Assembly (NCBI GenBank): GCA_039105265.1
Contig: JAPFFF010000004.1
Coordinates: 1,674,001 to 1,738,000 of the forward strand
Source: Tritrichomonas musculus
Lineage: Eukaryota; Parabasalia; Tritrichomonadida; Tritrichomonadidae
Direction: 5' to 3'
DNA length: 64,000 nucleotides
The notes beneath the pieces were generated by a model. It did no database searches and was not told where the DNA came from. It was given only the letters and a program-made list of their open reading frames with translations. Each line of letters starts with the position of its first letter. Position 1 is the stretch's first letter. This document shows positions 41,083 through 51,435 of the stretch, in pieces. The position numbers and the translations under genes are program-made.

Positions 41083-42186
41083 TTACACGTATTCAATTTG
41101 AGCACTTGCAGTTGAACGGTTTCTAAATCTAACATAATTAATACTTTTATCATAAATAATGATTCCTGCATCTGATGCCTTTGCTATGTAACTATTGATA
41201 TTTTCGGCAGGTTCATTCAGCTTATTAAACCAAGCATTTAATTGTCCTTCAAGATCATTCAGAGATATCATTGCTTTACCTATTGATTTCATGGCTTCAA
41301 TTAAAGGACGGAATTTAGTTGGAATTTCCATTTTCTGCCCATTTGAGATTTGCTGTCTTTTGGGTGTAATTTCTGGACTTTCATTAATTCGACGAGAAGG
41401 AGTTCCAGTAACAGATGGCGATCTTAAATCTATTGTGTTTTGATACTTGTCAATATTGTCAAGTGGCTGAATTCGGGCTTCCCTTTGTAAACTGCTCGAT
41501 ATATCGGCATGATCATCTTCCTCTTCATCATCAGCATTATCTGAAGGTTCTTCATGAACATAATTTGAGGCATTATCTTCTTCGTATCCTTGCTCGTTTT
41601 CTTCGTTTTGTTCTGCTGCTATTTCTTCTTCAGGCTCATTTTCGTTTTCTTCTTCAGCATCTGGTTGTTCCTGAGACAATGAGGGTGGTGGTGGAGATTG
41701 TGGAGGTGATGGTCTTTGCACTAAAGAAGCTGGTTGAGAAAGCAATTCAGTTAAATCTGGCCATTTCAGAATATTTAATTTAATAGATGGTGGAAGGAAG
41801 GAATAATCAAGACTCACACGAGGATCGGTGCTTGATATGAAAACAACAGATCTAGGTGAGCTCCTCTGGAAAAGATTGATCCATAACGGAAAGTTATTCG
41901 TTATGAGAATGAATGTACAATTATTTTTACACTTAGATAAAAATCCAACAACATCAACAATTGTATCAAGAACTGCATTTTCTCCAAATCGAATAACAAC
42001 TGGATAAACCGTTGAAAGATCACTTATAGACGGACAAAATTTATTTTGATCTTTTGAATAAACAACAATGCTTGTAATATTTACTTTGAGATTTTTTACA
42101 ATTTTCGAAATAAAGTCTACGTTTTTTGATTCGCAGCTGAAACTATCCCAGAGTATTATTGATTGATCGCCACCTTTTTTCGACAT
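41083..42186 (-). CDS. Possible NYN-like ribonuclease domain with C-terminal winged-helix (LOTUS-like), 367 aa
   Basis: The N-terminal 150 residues form an alternating beta/alpha domain: SIILWDSFSCES (strand ending in Asp), ITSIVVYSKD, VYPVVIRFGENAVLDTIVDVVGF and CTFILITNNF. This order resembles NYN/PIN RNase folds, where the first Asp and later acidic residues bind metal. A low-complexity Pro- then Glu-rich linker follows (about 155-235). The C-terminal 80 residues (LIEAMKSIGKAMISLNDLEG, then NSYIAKASDAGIIIYD) resemble the winged-helix LOTUS/OST-HTH domain that accompanies NYN domains in MARF1-type RNA regulators. Both calls are by eye; a plain scaffold is possible. Confidence 0.4.
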   Translation of the reverse strand: MSKKGGDQSIILWDSFSCESKNVDFISKIVKNLKVNITSIVVYSKDQNKFCPSISDLSTVYPVVIRFGENAVLDTIVDVVGFLSKCKNNCTFILITNNFPLWINLFQRSSPRSVVFISSTDPRVSLDYSFLPPSIKLNILKWPDLTELLSQPASLVQRPSPPQSPPPPSLSQEQPDAEEENENEPEEEIAAEQNEENEQGYEEDNASNYVHEEPSDNADDEEEDDHADISSSLQREARIQPLDNIDKYQNTIDLRSPSVTGTPSRRINESPEITPKRQQISNGQKMEIPTKFRPLIEAMKSIGKAMISLNDLEGQLNAWFNKLNEPAENINSYIAKASDAGIIIYDKSINYVRFRNRSTASAQIEYV

Positions 42187-42787
42187 TTCTGGATATTGAA
42201 CGAAATTATATTTTAATAATGCTCGTTTATAATTATTTTCAATGAATGATTTTATATAAATTTATTGAAAAATATAAAAACGAATTATTTAGTATTTTAT
42301 GTTTTTCCTCTGCTTTAGTAATTTTTTAATTTGAAAAATGATCAAATGGAAATGTATTGCATATAATAAAATCATTTACTTATTAATTGTTCAATTTACA
42401 TTAAAAAGGGACTAATATGATGAATTCTGCTTAAAAGATATTATGATTTTGTTATTTTTAAGTTTCATGCATCGATTGCCTATTTTTATACAAATTAATA
42501 AATATTTAATTCGAGAAAGAGGATTAAACAAAATTTATAAATTCATTAATCATCAAATAAAATAACTATTCATGAAAAACTAGAAAAGTGGTTCACAATA
42601 ATATGTACCTTTTAATTTGGCTTTGATTATTTGGTCTTAAATTACAATATTAAACAATTATAACATATGAATAAATCTGAAACGTTAAAAATATCAATAA
42701 TAAAAAGTAAGTAACATTAATCATAGATAGTTGATTATTTAACAAATAAAATAAAATAATAATAATAATAAAAGCCACAAAATATAT
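42187..42787. other. 600-bp intergenic region
   Basis: AT-rich DNA between two minus-strand genes. It ends in an (ATA)n-like stretch at 42750-42770. No coding frame or structured repeat recognised. Confidence 0.6.
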
Positions 42788-45445
42788 TTAAGATTCATTC
42801 GAATTACTAACAAAAGGGCCAAGTGATAAAGTTGATGAACTTGTCACTTGAATGAACCTAGGATGAAGTGTAAACAAAACGTCATTAATTTCAATATTTG
42901 GAGTTTCAGAAACGCCTACTTTTACAGGTATAAATTTCACATTCAAAGTTCCGCCTTCAAAATGATCAGAATATAACAATCCAACAATAACGACATTTTT
43001 ATTCTGAATGAATTTGAATTTACATTCAGGAAGAGTCAATTGAACATTTATAGCCGATCCGATCCAGAATCTCTCATGATTATGATTTAATATTTTAAGA
43101 TCTATTTTGGGATACAAAATATCATCATTAATATTCCAAGATTGAGTTATTTTTTCATCTAGCATGCCAGAAACAGTTACAGTGAACAATTCCTGATCAG
43201 TCGGATGAATTACACTGATAATTTTATCAGATTCAACAACAGCTTCACCAATATCATCGCTAGTAATAGTTAATGGAATATCACATACATTTGTTAATGT
43301 CAAATGAACAACTTCTTCCGTCTTTAAACGAATTTGGATTTTTAGAGGGAAGTTGCAAAGTATTGAAAACTGGTCTTGAACACTATGATGATCCATTTTT
43401 AGATTAATGATTAAATTTGATTTTTTATTGGTTAAACTTTTAACTGTGAAAGTAATCGGCATAGTTAGAATTTTGAGTGAAGGTGAAAATTCTTCATCTT
43501 CGTTTTCATTCTTGAAAGTAAAGTTTCCATCTTCATCGATACTGAATTTACTAGTTACTTTTCTTTCTTCCTCTTCTTCTTTAACCTTTTCTTCGTCTGT
43601 ATCTATATAAGTAAAATCACCTTCTTGTTGAGGAATAAGAGAATTGTTATCTTCAAAATTCATTTGTAGATTACAATTGGTAACCATCGTATTAGAAAAG
43701 TCCATCCTGATCATTAGTTTAAGTGGCTCTGAAGGTACTATAATTCTGGGAGTATCTAAATGAATTGGTACATTTCCATGATTTCCAATTCTAATTTGAT
43801 AAACAGTAGAGAGTGGCCACTTTAAAACTAATTCACCATATTTAAGAGAAAATTCTGAAAAATCACGAACTCCTGGAGAGCGAAAGAAGACTCTGAATGA
43901 AATATTGCCATTAAGAGATGTCGATTTTGATGTAAAAATATCAATTTTTCCTTGTCTTGTGATCTTTAATTGAAGTTTCGCTTCATCAAAATTTTCAGGA
44001 AGCCATTTAGCACCTCTAAATTTGACATTAATAATAAATGGTCTGCCAGCAGGAATTTCGCTTAGAAACGCATCACTTTCAAATGAAAAACTCGCACGGA
44101 AAAGGGAGCTAAGAGAGTGACTTTTGTTTAATTCAACAATCTTTTCAAAAATTTCTCTTTTATTTTTAATTAACGAGCGATCTGAAAGAAGAGATTTGGC
44201 TAATTGAACTATTAAATCTGAATCACCTCTATTTATAATATTATTAATCAAAATCTCAGTAGCTTCTGATGCCATATTCCACCCAATAAATTGACCTAAA
44301 TCAATCGATTGTTTTGGGCTTTTCTGAAAATATAAAACATACAAAGTATCCATTGCAGCAATTGTGTTTTTGAAACCACGAAGAAGGCTTCTGTATTTTT
44401 CATAAACTTTTTCAACATCATCGCCTGTTCTTTTAATCAATAATAAAAATTTTGTAAATAGTATATGAGAAGAAATGCTAGTTTGTGAAATAAATTGAGG
44501 TAATTTGAGAATAGTATCAATCGATTTCTCTCCCCATTCGTTGACTTTTATATTATCCTCTTTAGTTATGCATTTACTTCGAATTAAAGAATATTGCTTG
44601 AAGAAAAATGTAGATATATTTTCAAACCTAAAACGATTATAACTAACAGAAAAAATTCCATGTAGCACAAAAGATAAAATTAAATAAACTGTGTTATCAG
44701 ATACTATCGGATGATCAGTAATTTGATCAATATCAATTTGGATTTTGAGAAGGTCATCTAGAGTACAGTCAAAAGTTTGATCTGTTATCATTTTATTGTA
44801 GAGTTTAGAAAATCCTTCTAATGCAGTATCACAGAAACCAAAGGAATACAGAAGTAAATGCCTCCATACTTTTAATCTCATTTGACTTTTTGGGTTAGAA
44901 GCTAAATGATGAATTCTTTCTTTTCCTTCGTTATTATAAGCGTTAAAGTCTTTAACGATAGCATCACGTGTAGCGTTTCGTATTTCTTCGACAAAATTAG
45001 TTTGGAGAGGCTTATTTTTGTTGTATCGGATAATGATAATGTTTTCGTCAATTGCAAATTCTGCTCCTTTAACAATCTTTGAAGAGAATGCTTTATCATC
45101 TTGAATTAAAATTACTAAATAGGTTGTCATTGCCATTTTATTTTTTTCAATCCAATTACTGATTTCATCTTTCATATCTTCCGAAATTCCTCTGCTGGGT
45201 ACATCAGCAACATATAAATATAGAAATGGCCTTAAATAAGGATCACCACCAACATCATTATAAGCTAAAAGATTTTGATTATTTTCAATTAAATCCATAG
45301 TAATTTTTGCACCTTCTTCTGTTCCTTTCTGTTTATCAACTGTACAGTGAAAAAAATATTCTGGGAATATAGACGACTTTATATTATTCCAAGATTTACT
45401 TTTGTCATCAACTGCAATATTTACTTTTCTGGCACCTCTATTCAT
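42788..45445 (-). CDS. TRAPPC10/Trs130-like trafficking subunit, 885 aa
   Basis: The N-terminal region fits the TRAPPC10 pattern: a short strand, RPFLYLYVADV, a helix DEISNWIEKNKMAMTTYLVILIQDD, an alpha-solenoid with LKVWRHLLLYSFGFCDTALEGFSKLYNKM, then many helices. From about residue 480 the chain becomes beta-sandwich-like, as in the C-terminal Ig-like domains of TRAPPC10 (KLQLKITRQGKIDIFTSKST; LIINLKMDHHSVQDQFSI). The TRAPPII complex activates Rab11/Ypt31-type GTPases at the Golgi. There is an acidic insert EEKVKEEEEERKV near residue 620. The match is by overall layout and a few N-terminal blocks; another trafficking scaffold with the same layout is possible. Confidence 0.5.
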   Translation of the reverse strand: MNRGARKVNIAVDDKSKSWNNIKSSIFPEYFFHCTVDKQKGTEEGAKITMDLIENNQNLLAYNDVGGDPYLRPFLYLYVADVPSRGISEDMKDEISNWIEKNKMAMTTYLVILIQDDKAFSSKIVKGAEFAIDENIIIIRYNKNKPLQTNFVEEIRNATRDAIVKDFNAYNNEGKERIHHLASNPKSQMRLKVWRHLLLYSFGFCDTALEGFSKLYNKMITDQTFDCTLDDLLKIQIDIDQITDHPIVSDNTVYLILSFVLHGIFSVSYNRFRFENISTFFFKQYSLIRSKCITKEDNIKVNEWGEKSIDTILKLPQFISQTSISSHILFTKFLLLIKRTGDDVEKVYEKYRSLLRGFKNTIAAMDTLYVLYFQKSPKQSIDLGQFIGWNMASEATEILINNIINRGDSDLIVQLAKSLLSDRSLIKNKREIFEKIVELNKSHSLSSLFRASFSFESDAFLSEIPAGRPFIINVKFRGAKWLPENFDEAKLQLKITRQGKIDIFTSKSTSLNGNISFRVFFRSPGVRDFSEFSLKYGELVLKWPLSTVYQIRIGNHGNVPIHLDTPRIIVPSEPLKLMIRMDFSNTMVTNCNLQMNFEDNNSLIPQQEGDFTYIDTDEEKVKEEEEERKVTSKFSIDEDGNFTFKNENEDEEFSPSLKILTMPITFTVKSLTNKKSNLIINLKMDHHSVQDQFSILCNFPLKIQIRLKTEEVVHLTLTNVCDIPLTITSDDIGEAVVESDKIISVIHPTDQELFTVTVSGMLDEKITQSWNINDDILYPKIDLKILNHNHERFWIGSAINVQLTLPECKFKFIQNKNVVIVGLLYSDHFEGGTLNVKFIPVKVGVSETPNIEINDVLFTLHPRFIQVTSSSTLSLGPFVSNSNES

Positions 45446-46048
45446 TAAAAAATTTTATCATTCAAACGACCGTTTATTATCTTTACATACTATTTTTCGA
45501 GTCAAACAGTAATTTTATTTTATAATACATTTATTTTTTCCTATAATTCATGTAGGATATTTCATAATTTAATTTTGGTTTGCTTTTATTATCATAAATT
45601 TAAGATAATTCCAATTTATTGAAAAATAAAAAATTCAATGAATTTAAAAGACATATCATGTGAAATGTTATCTTAAATTTTATTAATATCTTGATATTTG
45701 TCCATATTTTATCTAAAAATATCTCCATTTATAAATTTATTTGAATATATAAATTATTAAAAAATTTTTTATTCCCAAAAAACCATTTTTACGCAAGATT
45801 TTGATTAGTGGTTTTTGAATTACTTACAATTATTAGTATATTGATATCACTTGATATAAATAATTTTGTTTTTAATAAACTATATTATATTATTAAAAAT
45901 TTCATATTTTATATAGAAATATTAAAATAATTAGATTTAAATTCTTAATATATAAGATATTTAATAAAAGCAAAATTGAAAAGAAAATTTAGCGATACTT
46001 TTTTGATGTTGTATTTTGATGCATCTTTAAAAATCCTCAAAATCACAA
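45446..46048. other. 600-bp divergent intergenic region
   Basis: Very AT-rich, between the TRAPPC10-like gene and the coiled-coil gene, which are read away from each other. No coding frame or repeat seen. An initiator-like TCACA sits at 46043-46047, directly before the rightward gene. Confidence 0.55.
46043..46047 (+). promoter_or_regulatory. Initiator-like TCACA next to the start of the coiled-coil gene
   Basis: TCACA ends one base before ATG 46049. The A of TCA would give a leader of only four bases, which is within the range known for trichomonad mRNAs. It supports 46049, and not 46234, as the gene's start. Confidence 0.35.
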
Positions 46049-47556
46049 ATGCTTGATTTTCTTAAAAAAAAGAATACGCCCAATCGTCCTCCAGAGAATC
46101 CCAAATTCTCACCTCTAGGCAATGAAGTGTATTCTAAGAAAGGAAAATCATTCATCTTTCTCTACGTTTCTTTTACTTTTTTTAATACCAGTGCGAAAAA
46201 CTTCAAAAATTAGATTCAGAATTTAGTCTAATAATGTCTAAGTTAAACGATGCCAAAAGTTCATTTAGCACCTTAAATGACGAGATTCAAGAACGTCAGA
46301 ACAAAATTTCAAAATTAGTTACTTCTTATGATTCAGTTAAAAAAACTTGTTCATTAGTTGATGAATTATTTTCTCAAGTTCGCATTAAAGGAAATCAATA
46401 TTTTCAAGTTTGTTCTCAAATATCCAAAGAAGATACATTAAATATTGCATCTTTTGAAAACATATCAAGCAATTTGGTCCATAATGAAGACATTTTAAAA
46501 GAGCTTGAAGGTTCTTACTCTTCATATGAAAATATGATCAAACAACTCAGAGATGAAATAAGTCAATTAACAAATGATATTGATTATGAGAAAAAAAACA
46601 TTTCAGATAAAGAGAATTCTAGGAATTCATTTAACGTTGCTATAACTCAAAATGAAGTTGATTTACGAGCTATTTCAGATGAACTAGCTAACAAAATGGA
46701 TCATTATCAGCAAAAAGTTGAACAATTTAACAAATATGAAAAGCATAAAAAAGATATCAACCAAAGAATGTCTGAATTACAATCTACAATTGAAAATGCT
46801 ATTGGTAATATTAATAATTTGGATCAAGAAATCAAATTGATAAAGCATGCAATTGAAGAAAAAAATTATACAAAATTAAATACGCACAAAGAAACTCTTG
46901 ATTTTGAAAGATCGTCCCTTCCTATTAAACAAAATCTAGTTGAGATGTCTGATAAATACACCAAAACCAAATTATTATTAGATAAAATTCGAAAAGAAGA
47001 GGAATCAATTGCAAATGAAATCGATTCAATAAACAAAAAGATTCAAGAATTCAAACTTATCACAGCCCAAAATGGGGAAAAGCAACAAAATGAGCTGATG
47101 ACAGAAGCAAGACTAAAAGGAGAAAGCCAAGCAAATGCATATCGATTATCAGAGACAGAGAAAAGCGCATTTAAAATCGAAAGTGAATATAAAATTGCCA
47201 AGGATGAGCTAGATCATTTAATTACAAATGAAATTGAATTAAAATCATCATTTGTCCAAAAAATGGGTGAAGCTCAACATTTATTTGGTGATGAAGATAA
47301 TACCATTCGACAACTAACTCTTGATGTTAACGAGATTAAGGTCAAAATTGATATGATAAAAAGTAAGCTGAATGCAAATAAACAACTTGAAGATCATTTA
47401 ATCAAAAATGAAGAAGAAATTTCAGCGATATCTTCTCAAAGTCAAAGAGAAACCAAAGAAAATCAACTATCACCAGCATCAAATACTCGTAAATCGATAA
47501 TACCCACAATATTAAAATTAAAAAAGAATAAGAGTAGAATCTTAGATATCGATTAA
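46049..47556 (+). CDS. Long coiled-coil protein, two exons, 493 aa
   Basis: Exon 1 is 46049-46165 (39 codons: MLDFLKKKNTPNRPPENPKF, on to KKGKSFIFLY). Exon 2 is 46192-47556, joined in phase 0 at CEKLQKLDSEFSLIMSKLND. The exon 2 frame has heptad character upstream of its first ATG (46234), and TAA lies immediately upstream of the splice junction in that frame, so an intron explains the start better than a frameshift. Nearly all of exon 2 is coiled coil (IQERQNKISKLVTSYDSVKK; LRDEISQLTNDIDYEKKN; ELQSTIENAIGNINNLDQEI). The Ser/Lys-rich tail is SIIPTILKLKKNKSR. Probably a cytoskeletal or membrane-shaping scaffold; family not recognised. Confidence 0.65.
46166..46191 (+). other. Putative 26-nt spliceosomal mini-intron
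   Basis: Starts GTTTCTTTTAC and ends TTTAATACCAG: GT-AG, 26 nt, T-rich. Trichomonas vaginalis has a class of introns of about 23-26 nt besides the longer ones with an ACTAACACACAG end; this one has the short length but a weak 3' motif. Removing it joins two open frames in phase 0; leaving it in gives a 54-aa product. Confidence 0.6.
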
Positions 47557-48099
47557 AAACTAATCACATAATATTCTTTTGTATTTATTTATATATTAAT
47601 GAACATTAAATTGAAATCTATTTCATCCTTCTTCTTCTTTCAACATGCATTCTCAAATTTGAGCAGTATTGTAACTAACTCTTCGGGAAATCTCACCATA
47701 TATAGATTCATATTTAAATACTTCAGTTAAAAAAGGCTCTTTCCTATGCATGAATGAATTTGATATTTTCTCAAACATCATTTTTAAAAAGGATCAAAAA
47801 CAAACAGAACTAAATTCTTAATAGCCCATGCCAAACTTATTTAATATTTTTTAATCTAATAAAATGCAAAGATGAATAATGAGAAGATGCATATAATTAT
47901 AAATAAAAATAGTTAATATAATTTGTTTATATAAATTCTAAAATATTTTTATAAAATTGTTTACAAACATTCTATGCAGTTTTCGTCGGAAATTGAGATA
48001 CTAATGAAAGACTGGTTAGGATATTAACATCCATCTTCTAAATCAGAAGGAGCGATGATTTAAATACGCTCATTTTATACTTCTGCATTGCCTTTTTAT
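47557..48099. other. Convergent intergenic region
   Basis: About 540 bp between the coiled-coil gene and the thioredoxin-fold gene, whose 3' ends face each other. Some less AT-biased spots (47640-47700 and 48000-48070), but no frame, tRNA box pair or repeat I can support. Confidence 0.5.
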
Positions 48100-49263
48100 T
48101 TAAAGAAAAGAAGAATTCTTCAAAGGAGCTAATTTGTATATATTAATACATTTTCTAGCTCTAATTATAATGACATATGCTGTAGTAAAAACAACAGAAA
48201 TTGACATAATTAATAATCCAATGAACATTCCATTTTCTTTTTGCACATTTGGAAAAATTGGATTTAATGAGTGCTTCATCAGCCTTTCTCCTTTTCCGGA
48301 TAAAATTGTTCGAAGTACTCTATTGAAACCTCTCCTATTGTTGAGTACGGTAAATAGTGTTTTTCTTTTATTTGAGATGGCAAGAGCAGGAATCAATTTA
48401 ATATCTACATAAATAGATGGAAAAAGTGATTGAAAAGATTCAATATCAATTTTCCCAAACAAAATATATGAATCATAAAATTTCATTAATGATTTATATG
48501 AAGATAATTGATCTTCATACTTGTAAATAAAAAAAGCAATCCGTCTTGATACATTAAATGTATCGCTTATATTCCAATCACCCAAAGATTGAAAAGTAAA
48601 TTCGCGTATAAAATCATCAAAATTATTTGAATAAATATTATTTTCGAAATGTATAATCTTATCAGGTCTTAGTGCAATATATCCTAGCGTTTCGCGAGAT
48701 TCTGTATAATAGAAATTACTTTTGAGTTGTGGATAGTTTTGCTGAAGTTTTAAAACTTTTTGACAAGGATTTGAAAATAAGCTACCTACAACAAAAGAAG
48801 GATAATTCAAAATCGTTTTTCCAATTTTTTTACATTCTTCTGGATTTTTAATTACTCTGTTATCTAAATCGCTATCAGTATTACTTATAGCATTATTGGA
48901 AAAATTCCGTAGCGCTTGCATTTTTGATATAACTTTTTCCATCGATTCCATTGAACTTTCAACTTGTTCAAGATTTGCTTGATTTTTATAAACAGTTACG
49001 AAACTAGGAACCCATGTAATACCATAAATTCTTCGGAGAATTCGGTGAGTTCTACAGTTGGCTTCAGCTAAAAAAAAGTTTTCATTATTATCATATTTTT
49101 CAACAATTTTCTTCCAAATTGGAAAGTACGGTTTGCAATCAGGACATCCATAAATTAAAAAGTATATTAAAATAGGCTTTTCCATTGACATATTCCAAAC
49201 ATTTGCTACGTTTTGGGGAATAACTTGAAAAACTTGAAGAATGAAAAAAATATAAAAGAGCAT
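48100..49263 (-). CDS. PDI-like thioredoxin-fold membrane protein with CPDC site
   Basis: 387 aa. The N-terminus MLFYIFFILQVFQVIPQ is a signal peptide. A thioredoxin domain follows: PILIYFLIYGCPDCKPYFPI with a CPDC active site, EANCRTHRILRRIYGITWVPSF with the cis-Pro loop. The middle looks like further redox-inactive thioredoxin-like folds. Near the C-terminus GLLIMSISVVFTTAYVIII is a transmembrane helix, followed by a basic tail (RARKC). It should sit in the ER membrane, active site in the lumen, and make or exchange disulfides. CPDC differs from the usual CGHC, so its redox potential is probably more reducing. No KDEL is needed with a membrane anchor. Confidence 0.75.
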   Translation of the reverse strand: MLFYIFFILQVFQVIPQNVANVWNMSMEKPILIYFLIYGCPDCKPYFPIWKKIVEKYDNNENFFLAEANCRTHRILRRIYGITWVPSFVTVYKNQANLEQVESSMESMEKVISKMQALRNFSNNAISNTDSDLDNRVIKNPEECKKIGKTILNYPSFVVGSLFSNPCQKVLKLQQNYPQLKSNFYYTESRETLGYIALRPDKIIHFENNIYSNNFDDFIREFTFQSLGDWNISDTFNVSRRIAFFIYKYEDQLSSYKSLMKFYDSYILFGKIDIESFQSLFPSIYVDIKLIPALAISNKRKTLFTVLNNRRGFNRVLRTILSGKGERLMKHSLNPIFPNVQKENGMFIGLLIMSISVVFTTAYVIIIRARKCINIYKLAPLKNSSFL

Positions 49264-49404
49264 ATTGGAACAAGAAAAATTAAATCAAGGATCGAACAAA
49301 TAAGCTTAGAAAATGTTTGAATTTGAGAAATTGAAAAGAAATGAGGAAATATAGGAATAAAACATATTTTTTTAAACAATGGAAATAAAATAAAAATAAG
49401 TCAA

Positions 49405-50610
49405 TCACTCTTTTTTCATCTTTCTCACTGTCTGTAGTAAATTTTGTATTTTTTTCATCATTTCATCATTACTAGATTCAAGTGCAGAAGTTCTGTCATT
49501 TAAATCATTAATTTGGGATTCCATTGAATCAAGGCTGTATGTTTCATCTGATGAAGAATTTGATGTCTTTTGATCTTTAGGCTCTTCTTTCACGGCTTTA
49601 GAAATCGTGAATCTGCCAATTTGAATTTCACTACCAGATACTCTGCGAATTTTCTTTTCTGGTGATAGTAATGACGAAGCATCAAATTCAAATCCTAAAA
49701 TATCATCCGATTTTGTCCTTATTTTGGTCTTGGTATGGGGAATATGAGCTGGTGAAAAATTAACTTCATTTTTTTTATTGGATAATGGAGAAATACTTTT
49801 AAGTTTTTGCATTACATATTTTTTTCCTTTGGACATTTTTATGAATTTATGATGACGAAGCTTATCAAGTGATGGCCTTGCTTCTGGATCAATCTCGAGG
49901 CATGATTTAATAAAGTCTCTAGCTGCACCTGAATTGTTACTAGTGAGAACCTCAAGAGTGGATAAATTAAAATATGCAGATTTAGGTGACGCTCCTGTTA
50001 AAAGTTCAATTGTAAGCAAACCAATCGACCAAATATCTGATTTCACAGAAAATTTACCTTTATGTGTTTCAGGAGCTATAAATTGCTTATTTTTTGTTTG
50101 TTTTGTACCAGTTCTCTTTTGAAAATCTTGGCTAAATGAAGATTCACAGAATTCAAGTTCATTTAATTTCAATGATCCATCATGGGCTATCTGAAAGTGC
50201 TCTAATTCTGTATTTTTTCGAATTAAGTTATTTGAATGTAAGAATGAAAAAACGTTAATAATAGATTCAACAAATGATGATGCGAGCTTTTCATCAGCAA
50301 TTCCATGAGGATAATTATTTTTTATAAATTCACCTAAATTTTCATATTGTTGATATTCACTTAATAAATAGAAATAGTTTGATTCAACAAAAGATCCATA
50401 ATATTTTAAAATACTTTCCCCTTGTATAAGTGACCATATTTTTATTTTATTTTGGAGGTCTGAAATACTAATATCGCTTGAATTAAGATTAATTTGCTTG
50501 AGACAAAGAATTTCATTATTTTCCATACATTTTGCTTTGTATGATATTGTATTCATGCCTTTGCTTATCACTTCGTGAAAATTATATTTCGTTGTATCTG
50601 TTGGATACAT
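49405..50610 (-). CDS. Pseudokinase with C-terminal coiled coil, 401 aa
   Basis: The protein kinase fold at residues 8-260 is clear (CLKQINL with the ATP Lys; FIAPETHKGKFSVKSDIWSIGLLTIELLTG with APE and the F-helix). The catalytic loop is changed: the place of HRDLKPEN reads RKNTELEH, and DFG reads ELE. So the His, Asp, Lys and Asn needed for phosphate transfer and metal binding are gone. The C-terminus (about 350-401) is a coiled coil (DSMESQINDLNDRTSALESS, then MKKIQNLLQTVRKM). Probably a scaffold or allosteric partner of an active kinase. Loss of the same key residues is common in trichomonad kinomes. No frame damage; the gene looks functional. Confidence 0.8.
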   Translation of the reverse strand: MYPTDTTKYNFHEVISKGMNTISYKAKCMENNEILCLKQINLNSSDISISDLQNKIKIWSLIQGESILKYYGSFVESNYFYLLSEYQQYENLGEFIKNNYPHGIADEKLASSFVESIINVFSFLHSNNLIRKNTELEHFQIAHDGSLKLNELEFCESSFSQDFQKRTGTKQTKNKQFIAPETHKGKFSVKSDIWSIGLLTIELLTGASPKSAYFNLSTLEVLTSNNSGAARDFIKSCLEIDPEARPSLDKLRHHKFIKMSKGKKYVMQKLKSISPLSNKKNEVNFSPAHIPHTKTKIRTKSDDILGFEFDASSLLSPEKKIRRVSGSEIQIGRFTISKAVKEEPKDQKTSNSSSDETYSLDSMESQINDLNDRTSALESSNDEMMKKIQNLLQTVRKMKKE

Positions 50611-51435
50611 TAAAACTGTTTAAATAAAATTTTTTTTGATATTCAAATAAATTCAATATATTCAATAATCAAAATCTTCGTTTAATAAAATGATCTGGTA
50701 CGTATACATATAATGGCTTATATTGATCTTATAGAAACATAAAATAAGATTCTTTTGACAATATACGATAATTCTGTAAAAAATTCAATAAAAACACAAA
50801 TTTTCATTGATCCCAAATCAAATTTCAATTGAAATATTAAAAAAAGAATTGTTTTATATCGTAAAAATTCAAATTTCATTGAATTACTTATTTTCCAAAA
50901 AAGAACAAGAAAACTCAAGAAAAAGCTTGATTCTACAATTTAATTACGAAAAGTTGTCATTATCTTACGATAAATAATTTGAATACACGTTGATAAAACT
51001 GATTTATCAATTCATTGAATTGAATTCAAAAATACTTACAATTGAATTAATTGAATTTTGATGTTTGATATTACCAAAAAATATAGAAAGATTATATGTT
51101 TTGTTCTAGAAATGATCATTTAATTTCACAATATAAAAATACTTTAATTTAAAAAAAATAAAATTATCCATTATAAAATAATTTTATAATAGAAAACGAA
51201 CTCCCAAATTCCAAGAACAAATTCAGTAATATTGAATTTTTAATTCAAAAAGTTGATGAATTTAAAAAGTTTTTGTTTAAACTCGATGAACAAAATTTAA
51301 CAAAATATTATAATTTTCTTTTTAAATATTACATAAAAAGATCAGGCTTTGTTTCGAAAAATTATAATACTTGGATTTTTTCAAAAATAAAAAGAAATAT
51401 AAACTAAAAATATTATTAGTTTATACATTTCATGA
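50611..51435. other. 825-bp stretch between pseudokinase and broken GH43 gene
   Basis: AT-rich with many stops in all frames. Part of it (about 51190-51435) may be the eroded 5' part of the GH43-like gene, but I cannot align any recognisable piece. It contains two TTTAAAAAGT/TTCAAAAAGT words at 51240-51270. Confidence 0.4.

Noticed and set aside
51240-51270. Recurring ACTTTTTGAA/TTCAAAAAGT words as a promoter motif
   Set aside because: The word also occurs many times inside coding sequence (for example in the BEACH gene), so upstream occurrences are not evidently enriched; counting would be needed.
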